Below are positions 7,629 through 16,354 of a stretch of 64,000 nt of DNA, piece by piece; within the stretch, counting starts at the first letter, position 1, and every line of letters begins with the position of its first letter. This DNA is from Rhodobiaceae bacterium. GTDB lineage: Bacteria > Pseudomonadota > Alphaproteobacteria > Rhizobiales > Tepidamorphaceae. Below the pieces are notes generated by a model that saw only the letters and a list, made by a program, of their open reading frames with translations, was not told the DNA's origin and searched no databases. The translations under genes were made by a program, and so were the position numbers. The stretch lies in contig JACKJP010000002.1 in assembly GCA_020637895.1 (NCBI GenBank), forward strand, positions 558,001 through 622,000, given 5' to 3'.

Positions 7629-8059
7629 GCGTCCTCGCCGTCATGGTCGGGAACGGCGCGGGCGGCCCATGCACCGCCGAGATCGCCCAGCGCAATTTCC
7701 ACGCATTCGACCTCGAGGCGAATCGTGCCGCCGCCGGAGAATTCCATGTCGATGGTGCCGCCGGGGGACTGGCCGGGCGTGAACTGCAGGCTGAGCAGAT
7801 TGAACACCGCTTCCGGCCGCTTCTGGTCAATGCCGCTGCGACGGACCGCCGTCACCCGCTCGATGCGCAGGGCCGCGCGGCGGCGCTCAGGCGTCCCGGT
7901 CGCTGCCGTTTCCCAGGCGAAGCGGTTGAAGAGGCCGGCGAACCGCCGCTGCTTCGGCAGAAAGGCGAGATCGCCGACGCGGACGACCGCATCCTGCAGA
8001 TGGGCCGCGACGACGGCCATATCGTCGGCATCCAGCGCGATGAGTTTGAGCGCCTGCAT
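7625..8059 (-). CDS. DUF2948 family protein
   Basis: A 144-residue protein beginning MQALKLIALDADDMAVVAAHLQD, typical of DUF2948, a family of unknown function found almost only in Alphaproteobacteria. Further family features are FNRFAWE and the C-terminal IRLEVECVEIALGDLG. It follows murA by about 100 bases and overlaps the next gene by four bases, which indicates one transcription unit murA - DUF2948 - UPF0262 - phosphatase. Confidence 0.9.
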   Translation of the reverse strand: MQALKLIALDADDMAVVAAHLQDAVVRVGDLAFLPKQRRFAGLFNRFAWETAATGTPERRRAALRIERVTAVRRSGIDQKRPEAVFNLLSLQFTPGQSPGGTIDMEFSGGGTIRLEVECVEIALGDLGGAWAARAVPDHDGEDA

Positions 8060-8161
8060 CTGCCGGTCCTTTCAGCAACGGTCACGGAAACAAGAAGCCG
8101 TCCGTTGATTATCGCAACGGGGGACAGGGACGCAACGGTGGGGCGGCAATTGCCGTCGATT

Positions 8162-9451
8162 TCAGGAGGCGAGACGCTCGATCGTCGCGCCGCAATTGCC
8201 GAGCTTCTGCTCAAGCTGCTCAAAGCCGCGGTCGAGGTGATAGATGCGGCTGATCGTCGTCTCGCCCTCGGCCACCAGCCCGGCGATGACGAGCGAGACG
8301 GAGGCGCGCAGGTCGGTTGCCATGACCGGCGCACCGGTCAGCCGCTTTACCCCGCGAATCGTCGCCATTTCGCCATTCAGCGAAATATCGGCGCCGAGCC
8401 GGGCAAGTTCCTGCACATGCATGAAGCGGTTCTCGAAGATCGTCTCGGTGATGTGCGAGGTGCCCTCGGCGCGGCACATAAGGGCCATGAGCTGGGCCTG
8501 AAGATCGGTCGGGAAAGCGGGAAAGGGCGCGGTGGTAACGTCGACGGGTTGCAGCCCTGCCCCGTTGCGGGCAACACGGATGCCGCTGTTGTTCTCGGTA
8601 ATCGTCACGCCGGAGCCGCGCAGCACGTCGAGCGCCGATTCAAGCAGGCCGGCGCGCGCGCCTTCCAGCTGCACGTCGCCGCCGGTCATCGCGACCGCCA
8701 TGGCATAGGTACCTGTTTCGATGCGGTCGGGCAGCACTGCATGGCGGGCGCCATGAAGCGCATCGACACCCTCGATCACCAGCGTTTCGGTGCCGATGCC
8801 GGTGATGTTGGCCCCCATCTTGTTGAGGCAGGCCGCGACATCGCCGATCTCCGGCTCGCGGGCAGCATTTTCCAGCACCGTGGTACCGCGCGCCAGAACA
8901 GCCGCCATCAACACGTTATGCGTCGCGCCGACGGATACCTTGGGGAAGCTGATCGTCGCGCCCTTCAGGCCGCGCGGCGCTTCGGCCAGCGCGTAGCCAT
9001 TCTCGATATCGATGGAGGCGCCGAGCGCGCGCAGTCCCATCAGATGAAGATCGACCGGCCGCGTGCCGATGGCGCAGCCACCCGGCAGCGACACCTTTGC
9101 CTTGCCGCAGCGGGCCAGCAGCGGCCCGAGCACCCAGAAGCTCGCCCGCATCTGCGAGACCAGATCATAGGGCGCGGTGGTATCGACGATGTCGCGCGCG
9201 GTCAGCGTCATGACCTGGCCGGTCGTCTCCGACTGGCCGGCGCGCTTGCCGGCAATCGCCATGTCGACACCGTGATTGCCGAGGATGCGGCCGAGCAGAT
9301 TGACGTCGCGCAGGCGCGGGACATTTTCCAGCACCAGCGGTTCGGGCGTCAGGATCGAGGCGATCATCAGCGGCAGGGCCGCATTCTTGGCGCCGGAGAT
9401 CGGGATGGTGCCGTTCAGGGCGCTGCCGCCGACGATTCTGATCCGTTCCAC
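8162..9451 (-). CDS. murA: UDP-N-acetylglucosamine 1-carboxyvinyltransferase MurA
   Basis: MurA transfers the enolpyruvyl group of PEP to UDP-GlcNAc, the first committed step of peptidoglycan synthesis in the cytoplasm. The 429-residue length from the GTG at 9451 fits the family; this start has AGGAAG five bases upstream, whereas the longer frame to 9517 adds residues without similarity. The substrate loop SGAKNAAL is at about residues 19-26, and the catalytic Cys lies in SLPGGCAIGTRPVD (about C126), so the enzyme should be sensitive to fosfomycin-type alkylation. It is the first gene of its transcription unit. Confidence 0.96.
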   Translation of the reverse strand: MERIRIVGGSALNGTIPISGAKNAALPLMIASILTPEPLVLENVPRLRDVNLLGRILGNHGVDMAIAGKRAGQSETTGQVMTLTARDIVDTTAPYDLVSQMRASFWVLGPLLARCGKAKVSLPGGCAIGTRPVDLHLMGLRALGASIDIENGYALAEAPRGLKGATISFPKVSVGATHNVLMAAVLARGTTVLENAAREPEIGDVAACLNKMGANITGIGTETLVIEGVDALHGARHAVLPDRIETGTYAMAVAMTGGDVQLEGARAGLLESALDVLRGSGVTITENNSGIRVARNGAGLQPVDVTTAPFPAFPTDLQAQLMALMCRAEGTSHITETIFENRFMHVQELARLGADISLNGEMATIRGVKRLTGAPVMATDLRASVSLVIAGLVAEGETTISRIYHLDRGFEQLEQKLGNCGATIERLAS

Positions 9452-9529
9452 GCTTGCTTCCTTACCGTTCGCGCTCTTTGAAGGGCGCGGTTTAGCCATC
9501 AATAAAGGCCGGCGCAAGGCCGGCGGATC

Positions 9530-9706
9530 TCAGTCTTCCGTATCACCGGCGGGCGCGCCGGAGCCCGTCTGGCGCGGATTTGCCGCCTCGTCGCGTCGCG
9601 CACGACCCTGTGCCTTGCGCCGCAACAGGTTCTGCCGCAGCGCCTCGGCTAGACGCCTGTCCCGCTCCGACCTGTTGTCGACCTTGCCGTCAACGCGTTC
9701 GGCCAT
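9530..9706 (-). CDS. Small basic conserved protein upstream of murA
   Basis: A 58-residue protein, MAERVDGKVDNRSERDRR then LAEALRQNLLRRKAQGRARR and an acidic tail. The core, a charged helix with the sequence type L.EALR.NLLRRKAQ.RAR, is one I recall from small hypothetical proteins of rhizobia. It ends about 80 bases before the murA start on the same strand and may be the first gene of that run. The function is unknown; the highly basic helix could bind nucleic acid. Confidence 0.65.
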   Translation of the reverse strand: MAERVDGKVDNRSERDRRLAEALRQNLLRRKAQGRARRDEAANPRQTGSGAPAGDTED

Positions 9707-9903
9707 CGCCCGTTCCCTGATTGATACAGCCGCACTGTAGGACAGGTGAAAGGCGGCGGGAAGCCTCGGGTCGTTCGTCGATCCGGCCGGCTTAGCGACA
9801 AATCATGGCTTGCAACGGCGCGTGCGGTGACCTAAACGGTTCGCGCTGGTTAAAAGGTCGCACGATCAGGCTCATCCTGCCTCGTTGATCGACCATCAGG
9901 CGG

Positions 9904-9978
<75 letters not shown>

Positions 9979-10117
9979 TTTTTCCCCAATACATTCAGTC
10001 GCATCGCACCGGATATTGTGCCGCCGGCAAACTTTCTTTGACTTGGTCGCCCATCGGCGTTCTTATTTCCCTACGGGAAGCATGGACTTTCCGGTCATTG
10101 GGAGAGAGGGCTGAAAT

Positions 10118-10396
10118 TTGGAAACGATCCTTCCGATTATCATACAGATCGTCACCGGCATCATCGGCGGTCAGGCGGTCGGGGCGGCGGTCAAGCAGGC
10201 CGCGATGAGCCAGTTGCCGAAAATTCTCAGCGGCGCCATCGGCGGCGTTGCGGGCGGCACGATCCTGGGCAGCATTCTGGGCGGCGGTGACGCGGCAGGC
10301 ATGGGCGGCATGATTTCCGACGCGATCGGCGGCGTTGGCGGTGGCGCGATCCTGACGGGCATCGTCGGCGCCGTCCTCAACGCCATGAAGAAGTAA
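10118..10396 (+). CDS. Glycine-rich small membrane protein
   Basis: A 92-residue, very hydrophobic protein starting at a TTG preceded by GAGAGGG. It begins METILPIIIQIVTGIIGG and carries repeated GxxxG-type spacing (GGVAGG, ILGSILGGG, AIGGVGGG), the pattern of glycine-zipper membrane proteins. Similar small proteins beginning with a LPIIIQ segment are known to me from rhizobia without assigned function. It stands alone between tRNA-Thr and a convergent reductase gene. Confidence 0.7.
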   Translation: METILPIIIQIVTGIIGGQAVGAAVKQAAMSQLPKILSGAIGGVAGGTILGSILGGGDAAGMGGMISDAIGGVGGGAILTGIVGAVLNAMKK

Positions 10397-10455
10397 CCGG
10401 TTCGCCGGCAACGACTATCGGGCGGGCGACCGGCATTGATCCGGCCGCCCGTTCT

Positions 10456-11475
10456 TCACGCCACGACCGAAACCTTGCCGAACTGCTCGCCCTTATAAAG
10501 GCGGTCAAGCGCATCGCGGATATCCGGCATTCTGAAGGTCTTGTCGATGACGGGCTTGATAAGCCCCTGATTGAAGACGTCGATCAGCAGACGGAACTCG
10601 CCGACATCGCCGCCCGTCGAGCCATAGACGGTGAGCTGCCTTATGAACATGCGCTGGATATCGGCGGACGGATGGCTGCCCGTCGTCGCCCCGCAGGTGA
10701 CGAGACGTCCGCCGCGGCGCAGCGATTTGAGCGAATCGCCCCAGCTCGCATCGCCCACACTGTCGATGACCATGTCGACGCCGCCGCCGGACATGTCGAG
10801 GATCGCCTTGGCCACATTGTCCTTCGTGTAGTTCACCCCACCTTCGGCGCCCATTGCCACCGCGCGGGCGATCTTCTCATCGCTCGAAGACGTCACGAAC
10901 ACCCGCGCGCCGATCATCTTCGCAAGCTGCAGGCAGGCGACCGCGACGCCGCCGCCGATTCCGACGATCAGCACGCTTTCGCCCGGCATCAGCGTCTGTT
11001 TGCCGAACAGCATCCGCCATGCGGTCAGATGGCCCGTCATCAGCGCACCGGCGGCCTGCATGTCGGCGTCATCGACAAGGGGGAAGAAATTGCGGCTGGG
11101 CATTGCGATGTAATCGGCAAATCCGCCGTCGCGGTGCTCGCCCATGATCTGGACTTTTTCACACAGAGGCTGGTTGCCGGCCATGCAATAGCGGCATGAA
11201 CCGCAGAACGCGCCAGCATAGAGAATGACCTTCTGGCCAACCTCAAGACCGCTGCCCGGCTCGGTCTCGACGATCTCGCCGGCGCCCTCGACGCCCATGA
11301 CCTGCGGCAGGGAATGGGTGATGCCGACGCCGCTGTCGCGCATGTAAAGATCGACGCGGTTGATCGAGGAGGAAAGCACCCGCATCACCGATTCACCGGG
11401 CTTGCGCACAGGATCGGGATAGTCGCTCCACGTTACGCCGTCAGCGCCGCGCTCTGTGAGAACCGCTGCCTTCAT
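10456..11475 (-). CDS. Zinc-binding alcohol dehydrogenase / quinone oxidoreductase (MDR family)
   Basis: A 339-residue NAD(P)H-dependent reductase of the medium-chain superfamily. The structural zinc lobe CGSCRYCMAGNQPLC is complete near residue 90, and the Rossmann motif is GIGGGVAVACLQLAK near residue 172. The usual catalytic zinc ligands are absent: Asn replaces Cys in SINRVD and the GHE motif reads GVEG. It is therefore probably a reductase of activated double bonds rather than a classical alcohol dehydrogenase. It is monocistronic, with no clear pathway neighbours. Confidence 0.85.
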   Translation of the reverse strand: MKAAVLTERGADGVTWSDYPDPVRKPGESVMRVLSSSINRVDLYMRDSGVGITHSLPQVMGVEGAGEIVETEPGSGLEVGQKVILYAGAFCGSCRYCMAGNQPLCEKVQIMGEHRDGGFADYIAMPSRNFFPLVDDADMQAAGALMTGHLTAWRMLFGKQTLMPGESVLIVGIGGGVAVACLQLAKMIGARVFVTSSSDEKIARAVAMGAEGGVNYTKDNVAKAILDMSGGGVDMVIDSVGDASWGDSLKSLRRGGRLVTCGATTGSHPSADIQRMFIRQLTVYGSTGGDVGEFRLLIDVFNQGLIKPVIDKTFRMPDIRDALDRLYKGEQFGKVSVVA

Positions 11476-11727
11476 TTTCGCTCCCCTTTTCTTTCGCCTT
11501 TCCGCTCCGGTGTCTGGAAATCCCGGCGGTTGAACGAATACTGCGCACGCCGCCGTTGCCCGCGCAAGGCTGACGGGGCATGGCGGGCTGCGTGACCTGC
11601 GACAACAAAATCGGCTGGACGTTTGCTCAGGCGATCATCTTAAGGCCGATGCCAGGCCTTGCGGACAAGCGCGATCAGGGCCTGCTGTCACTTGACGCCA
11701 GGCCGGGGTGGCTGCGAGTCTGATTAC

Positions 11728-11991
11728 TCAGTGATTCGAATATATCCGGTCGCCATGTGACAGGTGGAGATCGATCTCGGCCCTGTCGGCCCGGTCCCCG
11801 AAAGCAGTGCCGTTCAGCAGCATTGTCTGAAGTAGCGTCGTCGCCGATTGCGTCGAGCCGCATTCGCGGCGAGCCGCTTCTACGCGTTCACCCAACTGCG
11901 CAAAGAGATCTCGGGTGAGGGAATACTGCATCTGGCGGACAAACCTCGTACTAACATGGGGTCGCTCTTCATGAATGTTACGCGGGTCCAA
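11728..11991 (-). CDS. Doubtful small ORF divergent from the GNAT gene
   Basis: An 87-codon frame with a TTG start, or 67 codons from the ATG reading MQYSLTRDLFAQLGERVEAARR. The central part is helical and charged like a real protein, but no ribosome site is evident and I know no family. It is the only candidate gene in the stretch between the MDR gene and the GNAT gene. Confidence 0.3.
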   Translation of the reverse strand: MDPRNIHEERPHVSTRFVRQMQYSLTRDLFAQLGERVEAARRECGSTQSATTLLQTMLLNGTAFGDRADRAEIDLHLSHGDRIYSNH

Positions 11992-12062
11992 TTAATAGAA
12001 GTTCAACGCGGCAAGGCAGTTTGCTCCTATCGGCCCAGCGGACCGAGTGAGTGAGACTGCAA

Positions 12063-12626
12063 ATGACGATCGAACTCAGGGGAAATACCAAACTTGAAAT
12101 GAAGCTCGTGACCAATCATGAGCAGTTGCTGCACGCCTATGCGGTGCGCGCGATATGCTTCATGGATGAACACGGGGTTTCGGCGCGTCAGGTCTACGAT
12201 GGCAACGACTATCAGGCCACCCATGCCATCGCCTATGAGAATGACGAGCCGGTCGGGACCATTCGCGTGCGATGGTTCCGCGAGTTTGCGAAACTGGAGA
12301 GAACCTCTTTCCTTCCAAGCCACCGCAATCCCTGGATCATCAAGGCCTGCGCGCACTTCATCTTCGACCACTGCGCGCGCAAGGGCTTCGACACGGTCAT
12401 TACGCATGCCCTGCCCCGGCCCGCGCTGCTGTGGCAAAGGCTGCTGGACTTCAAGGTCTCAGACAAACCGAGATTCAATTTCGTCGGCCACGAGGGCGAT
12501 TACGTGGAACTCGTCAGGCCGATCGAACCGCCGGGGAACGCCATCGGACTGCACACCGATATCGCGACACTGTTTCGCGTGGAAGGAGAATGGGATGAGC
12601 AATCGGGCTTTGAAGCTAACAAATGA
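12063..12626 (+). CDS. GNAT-family acetyltransferase-like protein
   Basis: About 187 residues from the ATG reading MTIELRGN; a GTG at 12051 and an ATG at 12099 are alternatives. The fold pattern is that of GNAT enzymes: AVRAICFMDEHGV, then a DGNDYQATHAIAYEN strand, EPVGTIRVRWF and KLER. The order of an Arg-rich helix, an acidic D..D pair, G.IR and then E resembles the acyl-homoserine-lactone synthase branch of the superfamily, but the LuxI signature is not complete. The donor and acceptor are unknown. A small gene starts inside its 3' end, so the two are probably translated together. Confidence 0.75.
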   Translation: MTIELRGNTKLEMKLVTNHEQLLHAYAVRAICFMDEHGVSARQVYDGNDYQATHAIAYENDEPVGTIRVRWFREFAKLERTSFLPSHRNPWIIKACAHFIFDHCARKGFDTVITHALPRPALLWQRLLDFKVSDKPRFNFVGHEGDYVELVRPIEPPGNAIGLHTDIATLFRVEGEWDEQSGFEANK

Positions 12627-12852
12627 CGTACAGCCAGCTCTCCAGGGTCGGGAACCGAAGGGCATCGAGACCCTGATCGAAAGCATCAGGACGACGACCG
12701 TCATTCATGAAAGGATCTTCCGGACCCTTCTTGATGGCGGTACGGCGCTGTCGCCGGACCTCGCCGACTTCCTTGAGGAGGCCGGCAAGAAGTACCTGAG
12801 CATGTCGAAGCAGATCAGCGCTGCCTACGTGGAAGCGACCTTCATAGATTAA
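12595..12852 (+). CDS. Small helical protein overlapping the GNAT gene
   Basis: An 85-residue protein from the ATG reading MSNRALKLTND, with GGAAGGAG six bases before the start, a strong ribosome site located inside the GNAT gene. The start overlaps the GNAT 3' end by 32 bases. The product is helical and soluble (IETLIESIRTTTVIHERIF and a C-terminal SMSKQISAAYVEATF) without known family. Its last 11 bases overlap the convergent LysR-type gene. A partner or regulator of the GNAT enzyme is the simplest guess from context. Confidence 0.65.
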   Translation: MSNRALKLTNDVQPALQGREPKGIETLIESIRTTTVIHERIFRTLLDGGTALSPDLADFLEEAGKKYLSMSKQISAAYVEATFID

Positions 12853-13876
12853 GAAGGAAGCGCAGTCCCTCGTCATGCTTGCCGGGGGGTATGGACAGCC
12901 TCAGATCCGGGGCAAACCACGGATTTTCGGGTGCGAAGGTTTCGCAGAGCCAGTCGAACATGGCCCTGACGGCAGGGTTTTCCAGCCGCTGTGTCAGCGC
13001 AACGCCATAAATCGGCACCCGCACATGCACATCCAGGTCGAGCGGGATCGCTGACGGTTCGATGCAGGTATAGCTGCCGAGCAGGCCGATCCCCAGGCCG
13101 GATTTCACCAGCATGCTGTAGGAGAACATGCTGTCGGAGGAATAGCGCACACGGCCCTTGTTGCAGACTTTCAGCCAGTCCTCCCACAGCCCGGTTCGGG
13201 CCGCATAATAGTCCGACTGGATGACATCGTGACAGTCGAGGTTGCTGCGCAACGGCAGGCCGCGCTTGTCGACATATTCGCGCGTCGCGATGGGGATGAA
13301 ATGGAGAAAACCGAGTTCGCGGGTCGTGACTTCGGCAGAATCTGCCTTCATGAAGCCAACCATGAGATCGGTCTGGTTTTCCTTCAGATCGATCAGGTTG
13401 CTGGGCAGCCGGAAATCGACGTCGACCTCGGGATGCATCGCGCAGAACTCTCGCATCGCGGGCGCACCGAATAGGCCTGCGAGCCCCTCTGTAATGCTCA
13501 CACGCACGCGGCCGCGCGGCATCTTCGCGGTGGACGAGATGTCGGTGGAGATATTGTGAATGGCAAAGTCGAGATCGGCGACGCGGCGGGCAAGGCTCTG
13601 CCCTTCGGCGGTCAGCTGGACGCCCTGATTGGTAATGACCAGCAACCTGGCACGGACCACGTCCTGGAGACGCTCGACCGCGCGCGCGACCGTCGGCTGG
13701 CTGACGCCAAGCTCTTCGGCGGCCCGTGCGAACGCGCCATTCTTCGCGACCGAAAGGAAGATGTGAAGTTCGCGCCAGATCGGCTGGCTCAGCGTTCCCG
13801 GCGTCTCCAGCAGGCCCTTGGTACGCAGGGCCTGATTGGGGTCGAAAGGATGAATATTCTCTTTTGAATCTGACAT
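12842..13876 (-). CDS. LysR-type transcriptional regulator
   Basis: A 344-residue regulator from the ATG reading MSDSKENIHPF. The N-terminal winged helix has the typical ELHIFLSVAKNGAFARAAEELGV and SQPTVARAVERLQ (residues about 36-80), and the rest is the periplasmic-binding-like effector domain. The N-terminus carries about 30 extra residues before the helix-turn-helix. It overlaps the small GNAT-partner gene tail to tail. Targets and inducer are unknown; the GNAT pair is a candidate. Confidence 0.92.
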   Translation of the reverse strand: MSDSKENIHPFDPNQALRTKGLLETPGTLSQPIWRELHIFLSVAKNGAFARAAEELGVSQPTVARAVERLQDVVRARLLVITNQGVQLTAEGQSLARRVADLDFAIHNISTDISSTAKMPRGRVRVSITEGLAGLFGAPAMREFCAMHPEVDVDFRLPSNLIDLKENQTDLMVGFMKADSAEVTTRELGFLHFIPIATREYVDKRGLPLRSNLDCHDVIQSDYYAARTGLWEDWLKVCNKGRVRYSSDSMFSYSMLVKSGLGIGLLGSYTCIEPSAIPLDLDVHVRVPIYGVALTQRLENPAVRAMFDWLCETFAPENPWFAPDLRLSIPPGKHDEGLRFLLNL

Positions 13877-14020
13877 GACCACCCTGTCCCATGGGCAGCA
13901 AAAAACAAAGTATACCCGAGCCGACTATGCGACGACTCCAACGGTCGATCAATCAACCTCAACGGGACTGGCAGGCGCATCGAGGAAGGGACAGCAGCCT
14001 TCGTGCTTGAAAACGTAAGG

Positions 14021-14035
14021 TTAACCGGCCGTTAA
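14021..14035. promoter_or_regulatory. CtrA-like box TTAA-N7-TTAA
   Basis: TTAA CCGGCCG TTAA matches the core consensus of the CtrA cell-cycle regulator exactly. It overlaps the stop codon of the hydrolase gene and lies about 145 bases upstream of the LysR-type gene start, so it would act on the latter if real. Confidence 0.35.
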
Positions 14036-14923
14036 CGATGTATTAAGAAAGTTTTCCAGCCCACCCATGAAGACCTCCAGACGGTCGTGATGGAGCCAAT
14101 GGCCGGCATCTTCGACCATCGTCACCTGCGCATTGCGGAAATGCGCGGCGCGGCCGTCTTCCCTCGGATCGGTCGCCCAGCTCTTCTCGCCATAGACATG
14201 CCAGACCGGACAGGTGATGCAGCCCCAGATCCGATGAATTTCGGCATCGGTGAGGTCGAACGGCGGCATCGGGACAAATGCCGGATCGTAAAGCCAGCTC
14301 ACGGTGCCGTCGGGATTGTGCCGCACACCGGTGCCCGTCAGATGCGCAAGGTGTTCTTCGGAAAGCTGCGGGTGAGCGGCGCGCATCCGCTCCATCGCCT
14401 CCGCGACGTCCTTCATGACCCGCGCCGCACGGTGCGTCGCGCGCCGGCGCTGGCCGACCCACTCCTGCAACCGTGCTTCCAGGGGACGCCGCTCGCGTTC
14501 GGCGATCTGCGTGGGCGAACGGCCCAGCCCCTCGATGGCAACGAGGCGTTCGACGCGATCGGGAAACAGGCCGCAATATCGTATGGTGATATTGCCGCCG
14601 AGCGAATGGCCGATGATGACGGGCTTATCAGCCTCGAGCTCGTCCATCAGCGCGGCAAAATCGAGGACGTTGTCCATGACCGTGTAGGCGCCATCGCTGA
14701 CCCGGTCGCTCCAGCCATGGCCGCGAAGGTCATGAGCGATGACCCGATAGCGCTTCGCCAGGCGCGGCGCGATCCAGTCCCAGCTGCGCTTCTGATCGCG
14801 ACCGCCGTGGACGAGAAAGAGAAGCGGCGCTTCAGGATCGCCCCACTCGGCGTATGAGAGGGTGAGCCGCTGCGAACGGAAGGTCTTCAGTGCGCGCGGT
14901 TGCGGCATTGTGCTGGCGGTCAT
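14021..14923 (-). CDS. Alpha/beta hydrolase
   Basis: A 300-residue alpha/beta-fold hydrolase. It has the oxyanion segment LVHGG near residue 38, the nucleophile elbow GHSLGG with S107, and a C-terminal His in EDAGHWLHHDR; the acid is probably in the segment before WATDPRED. The HDLRGHGWSDR motif is typical of epoxide hydrolase, haloalkane dehalogenase and esterase relatives. No signal peptide is seen. The substrate cannot be inferred and no pathway genes surround it; hemA is divergent. Confidence 0.88.
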   Translation of the reverse strand: MTASTMPQPRALKTFRSQRLTLSYAEWGDPEAPLLFLVHGGRDQKRSWDWIAPRLAKRYRVIAHDLRGHGWSDRVSDGAYTVMDNVLDFAALMDELEADKPVIIGHSLGGNITIRYCGLFPDRVERLVAIEGLGRSPTQIAERERRPLEARLQEWVGQRRRATHRAARVMKDVAEAMERMRAAHPQLSEEHLAHLTGTGVRHNPDGTVSWLYDPAFVPMPPFDLTDAEIHRIWGCITCPVWHVYGEKSWATDPREDGRAAHFRNAQVTMVEDAGHWLHHDRLEVFMGGLENFLNTSLTAG

Positions 14924-14947
14924 CGGCGGGAGGCTCCGGACGGTGGA

Positions 14948-14961
14948 TTGACATGCATCAT
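14948..14961. promoter_or_regulatory. Degenerate FixK/FNR-like box upstream of hemA
   Basis: TTGACATGCATCAT matches the consensus TTGAT-N4-ATCAA at 8 of 10 positions. It lies about 140 bases before the hemA start, between divergent genes. It is weaker than the two perfect boxes in this window, so oxygen control of hemA here is only a suggestion. Confidence 0.3.
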
Positions 14962-15093
14962 TACGCGCTGGACGCGCCCGCGCTATTGAGGCGCGTCACA
15001 TTGTCTTGTTTGATCGAAGGCGGGTTCAAATCCGCCGCGCGGACGGATAATGTGGCGCGCAGACGGGGTTGAGACGTCAAAGGGTTCGGTGAC

Positions 15094-16335
15094 ATGAGTT
15101 TCGATTACAATAGGGTTTTCGCCGACGCAATCGCGTCGCTGCACGATGAAAACCGCTATCGCGTCTTCGCCGATATCGAGCGCATCGCTGGCCAGTTTCC
15201 GCGCGCGACCCTGCGCCGCGACGGCGCGACGCGCGACATCACGGTGTGGTGTTCCAACGATTATCTCGGCATGGGGCAGCACCCGACGGTCGTTCAGGCA
15301 TTTCTCGACACCGCCAAGCGCAACGGCATCGGCGCCGGCGGCACCCGCAATATCTCCGGCACGCATCATCCAGTCGTTCTGCTCGAGGATGAGCTTGCGG
15401 ACCTGCATGGCAAGGCCGCCGCGCTGGTCTTTTCGTCGGGCTTCGTTTCCAACGAGGCGGCGATTTCGACAATTGCCCGTCTCCTGCCGGGCTGCGTGAT
15501 CTTTTCGGATGCGCTCAATCATGCCTCGATGATCGCCGGCATCCGCAACGCCGGCTGCGAACGCAAGATCTTCCGCCATAATGACGTGGAACATCTGGAA
15601 ACGCTGCTCAAGGCCGAGCCAGCCGACCGGCCCAAACTGATCGCCTTTGAATCCGTCTACTCGATGGATGGCGATGTCGCCCCGATCCACGCGATCTGCG
15701 ACCTTGCCGAGAAATACGGCGCAATGACCTATATCGACGAAGTCCATGCGGTCGGCATGTATGGCCCGCGCGGTGGCGGCGTCTCGGAGCAGGTCGGCGC
15801 GGCGCACCGCATCGACGTCATCGAAGGAACCCTTGCAAAAGCCTATGGCTGCATGGGTGGATACATCACCGCCTCCAGGGACATCGTTGACGCGGTACGC
15901 TCATATGCCGCCGGATTCATCTTCACCACGACGATGCCGCCGGCAATCGCCGCGGCTGCACGGGCGGCCATCGCGCATCTGAAGGTTTCCGGCATCGAAC
16001 GCGCGGGCCAGCAGCGTCAGGCTCAGCGCACCAAGGACGAACTGGCTCGCCGCGGCTTGCCGGTCATGGCCTCCGAAACCCATATCGTGCCGGTTCTCGT
16101 CGGCAATCCGGCACTGGCCAAGGCGGCCACGGACCGTCTGCTCGAACATCACGGCATCTACATCCAGCCTATCAACTATCCGACCGTGCCGCGTGGCACC
16201 GAACGTCTGAGGATCACGCCCGGCCCGCTGCATGACGACCGGCTGGTCGAGGCGCTTGCCGATGCGCTGGTCGAAACCTGGCATCATCTGAAGCTGCCCT
16301 TCACGACCATGCCGGACGCGGCGGCGGCCGAATAA
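15094..16335 (+). CDS. hemA: 5-aminolevulinate synthase
   Basis: HemA condenses glycine and succinyl-CoA to 5-aminolevulinate, the first step of haem synthesis by the C4 route of Alphaproteobacteria. The 413 residues match the family in length. Visible landmarks are the substrate segment WCSNDYLGMG (about 52-61), GAGGTRNISGT, the cofactor aspartate region TYIDEVHAVG and the PLP-binding K249 in EGTLAKAYG. It sits tail to tail with fixS, 19 bases apart, which ties haem supply to the cbb3 oxidase that needs it. Confidence 0.97.
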   Translation: MSFDYNRVFADAIASLHDENRYRVFADIERIAGQFPRATLRRDGATRDITVWCSNDYLGMGQHPTVVQAFLDTAKRNGIGAGGTRNISGTHHPVVLLEDELADLHGKAAALVFSSGFVSNEAAISTIARLLPGCVIFSDALNHASMIAGIRNAGCERKIFRHNDVEHLETLLKAEPADRPKLIAFESVYSMDGDVAPIHAICDLAEKYGAMTYIDEVHAVGMYGPRGGGVSEQVGAAHRIDVIEGTLAKAYGCMGGYITASRDIVDAVRSYAAGFIFTTTMPPAIAAAARAAIAHLKVSGIERAGQQRQAQRTKDELARRGLPVMASETHIVPVLVGNPALAKAATDRLLEHHGIYIQPINYPTVPRGTERLRITPGPLHDDRLVEALADALVETWHHLKLPFTTMPDAAAAE

Positions 16336-16354
16336 ATTCGATCTGCGTCCCGCG

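Noticed and set aside
7643..9481. Long open frame of 612 codons on the plus strand
   Set aside because: It is antisense to murA, DUF2948 and UPF0262, whose proteins are clear family members. High-GC genes often leave the opposite strand open; the product is Arg/His/Gly-rich without a fold pattern.
12063..12626. Naming the GNAT protein as a LuxI-type autoinducer synthase
   Set aside because: Only part of the LuxI pattern is visible and no LuxR-type autoinducer receptor is adjacent; the general GNAT call is safer.
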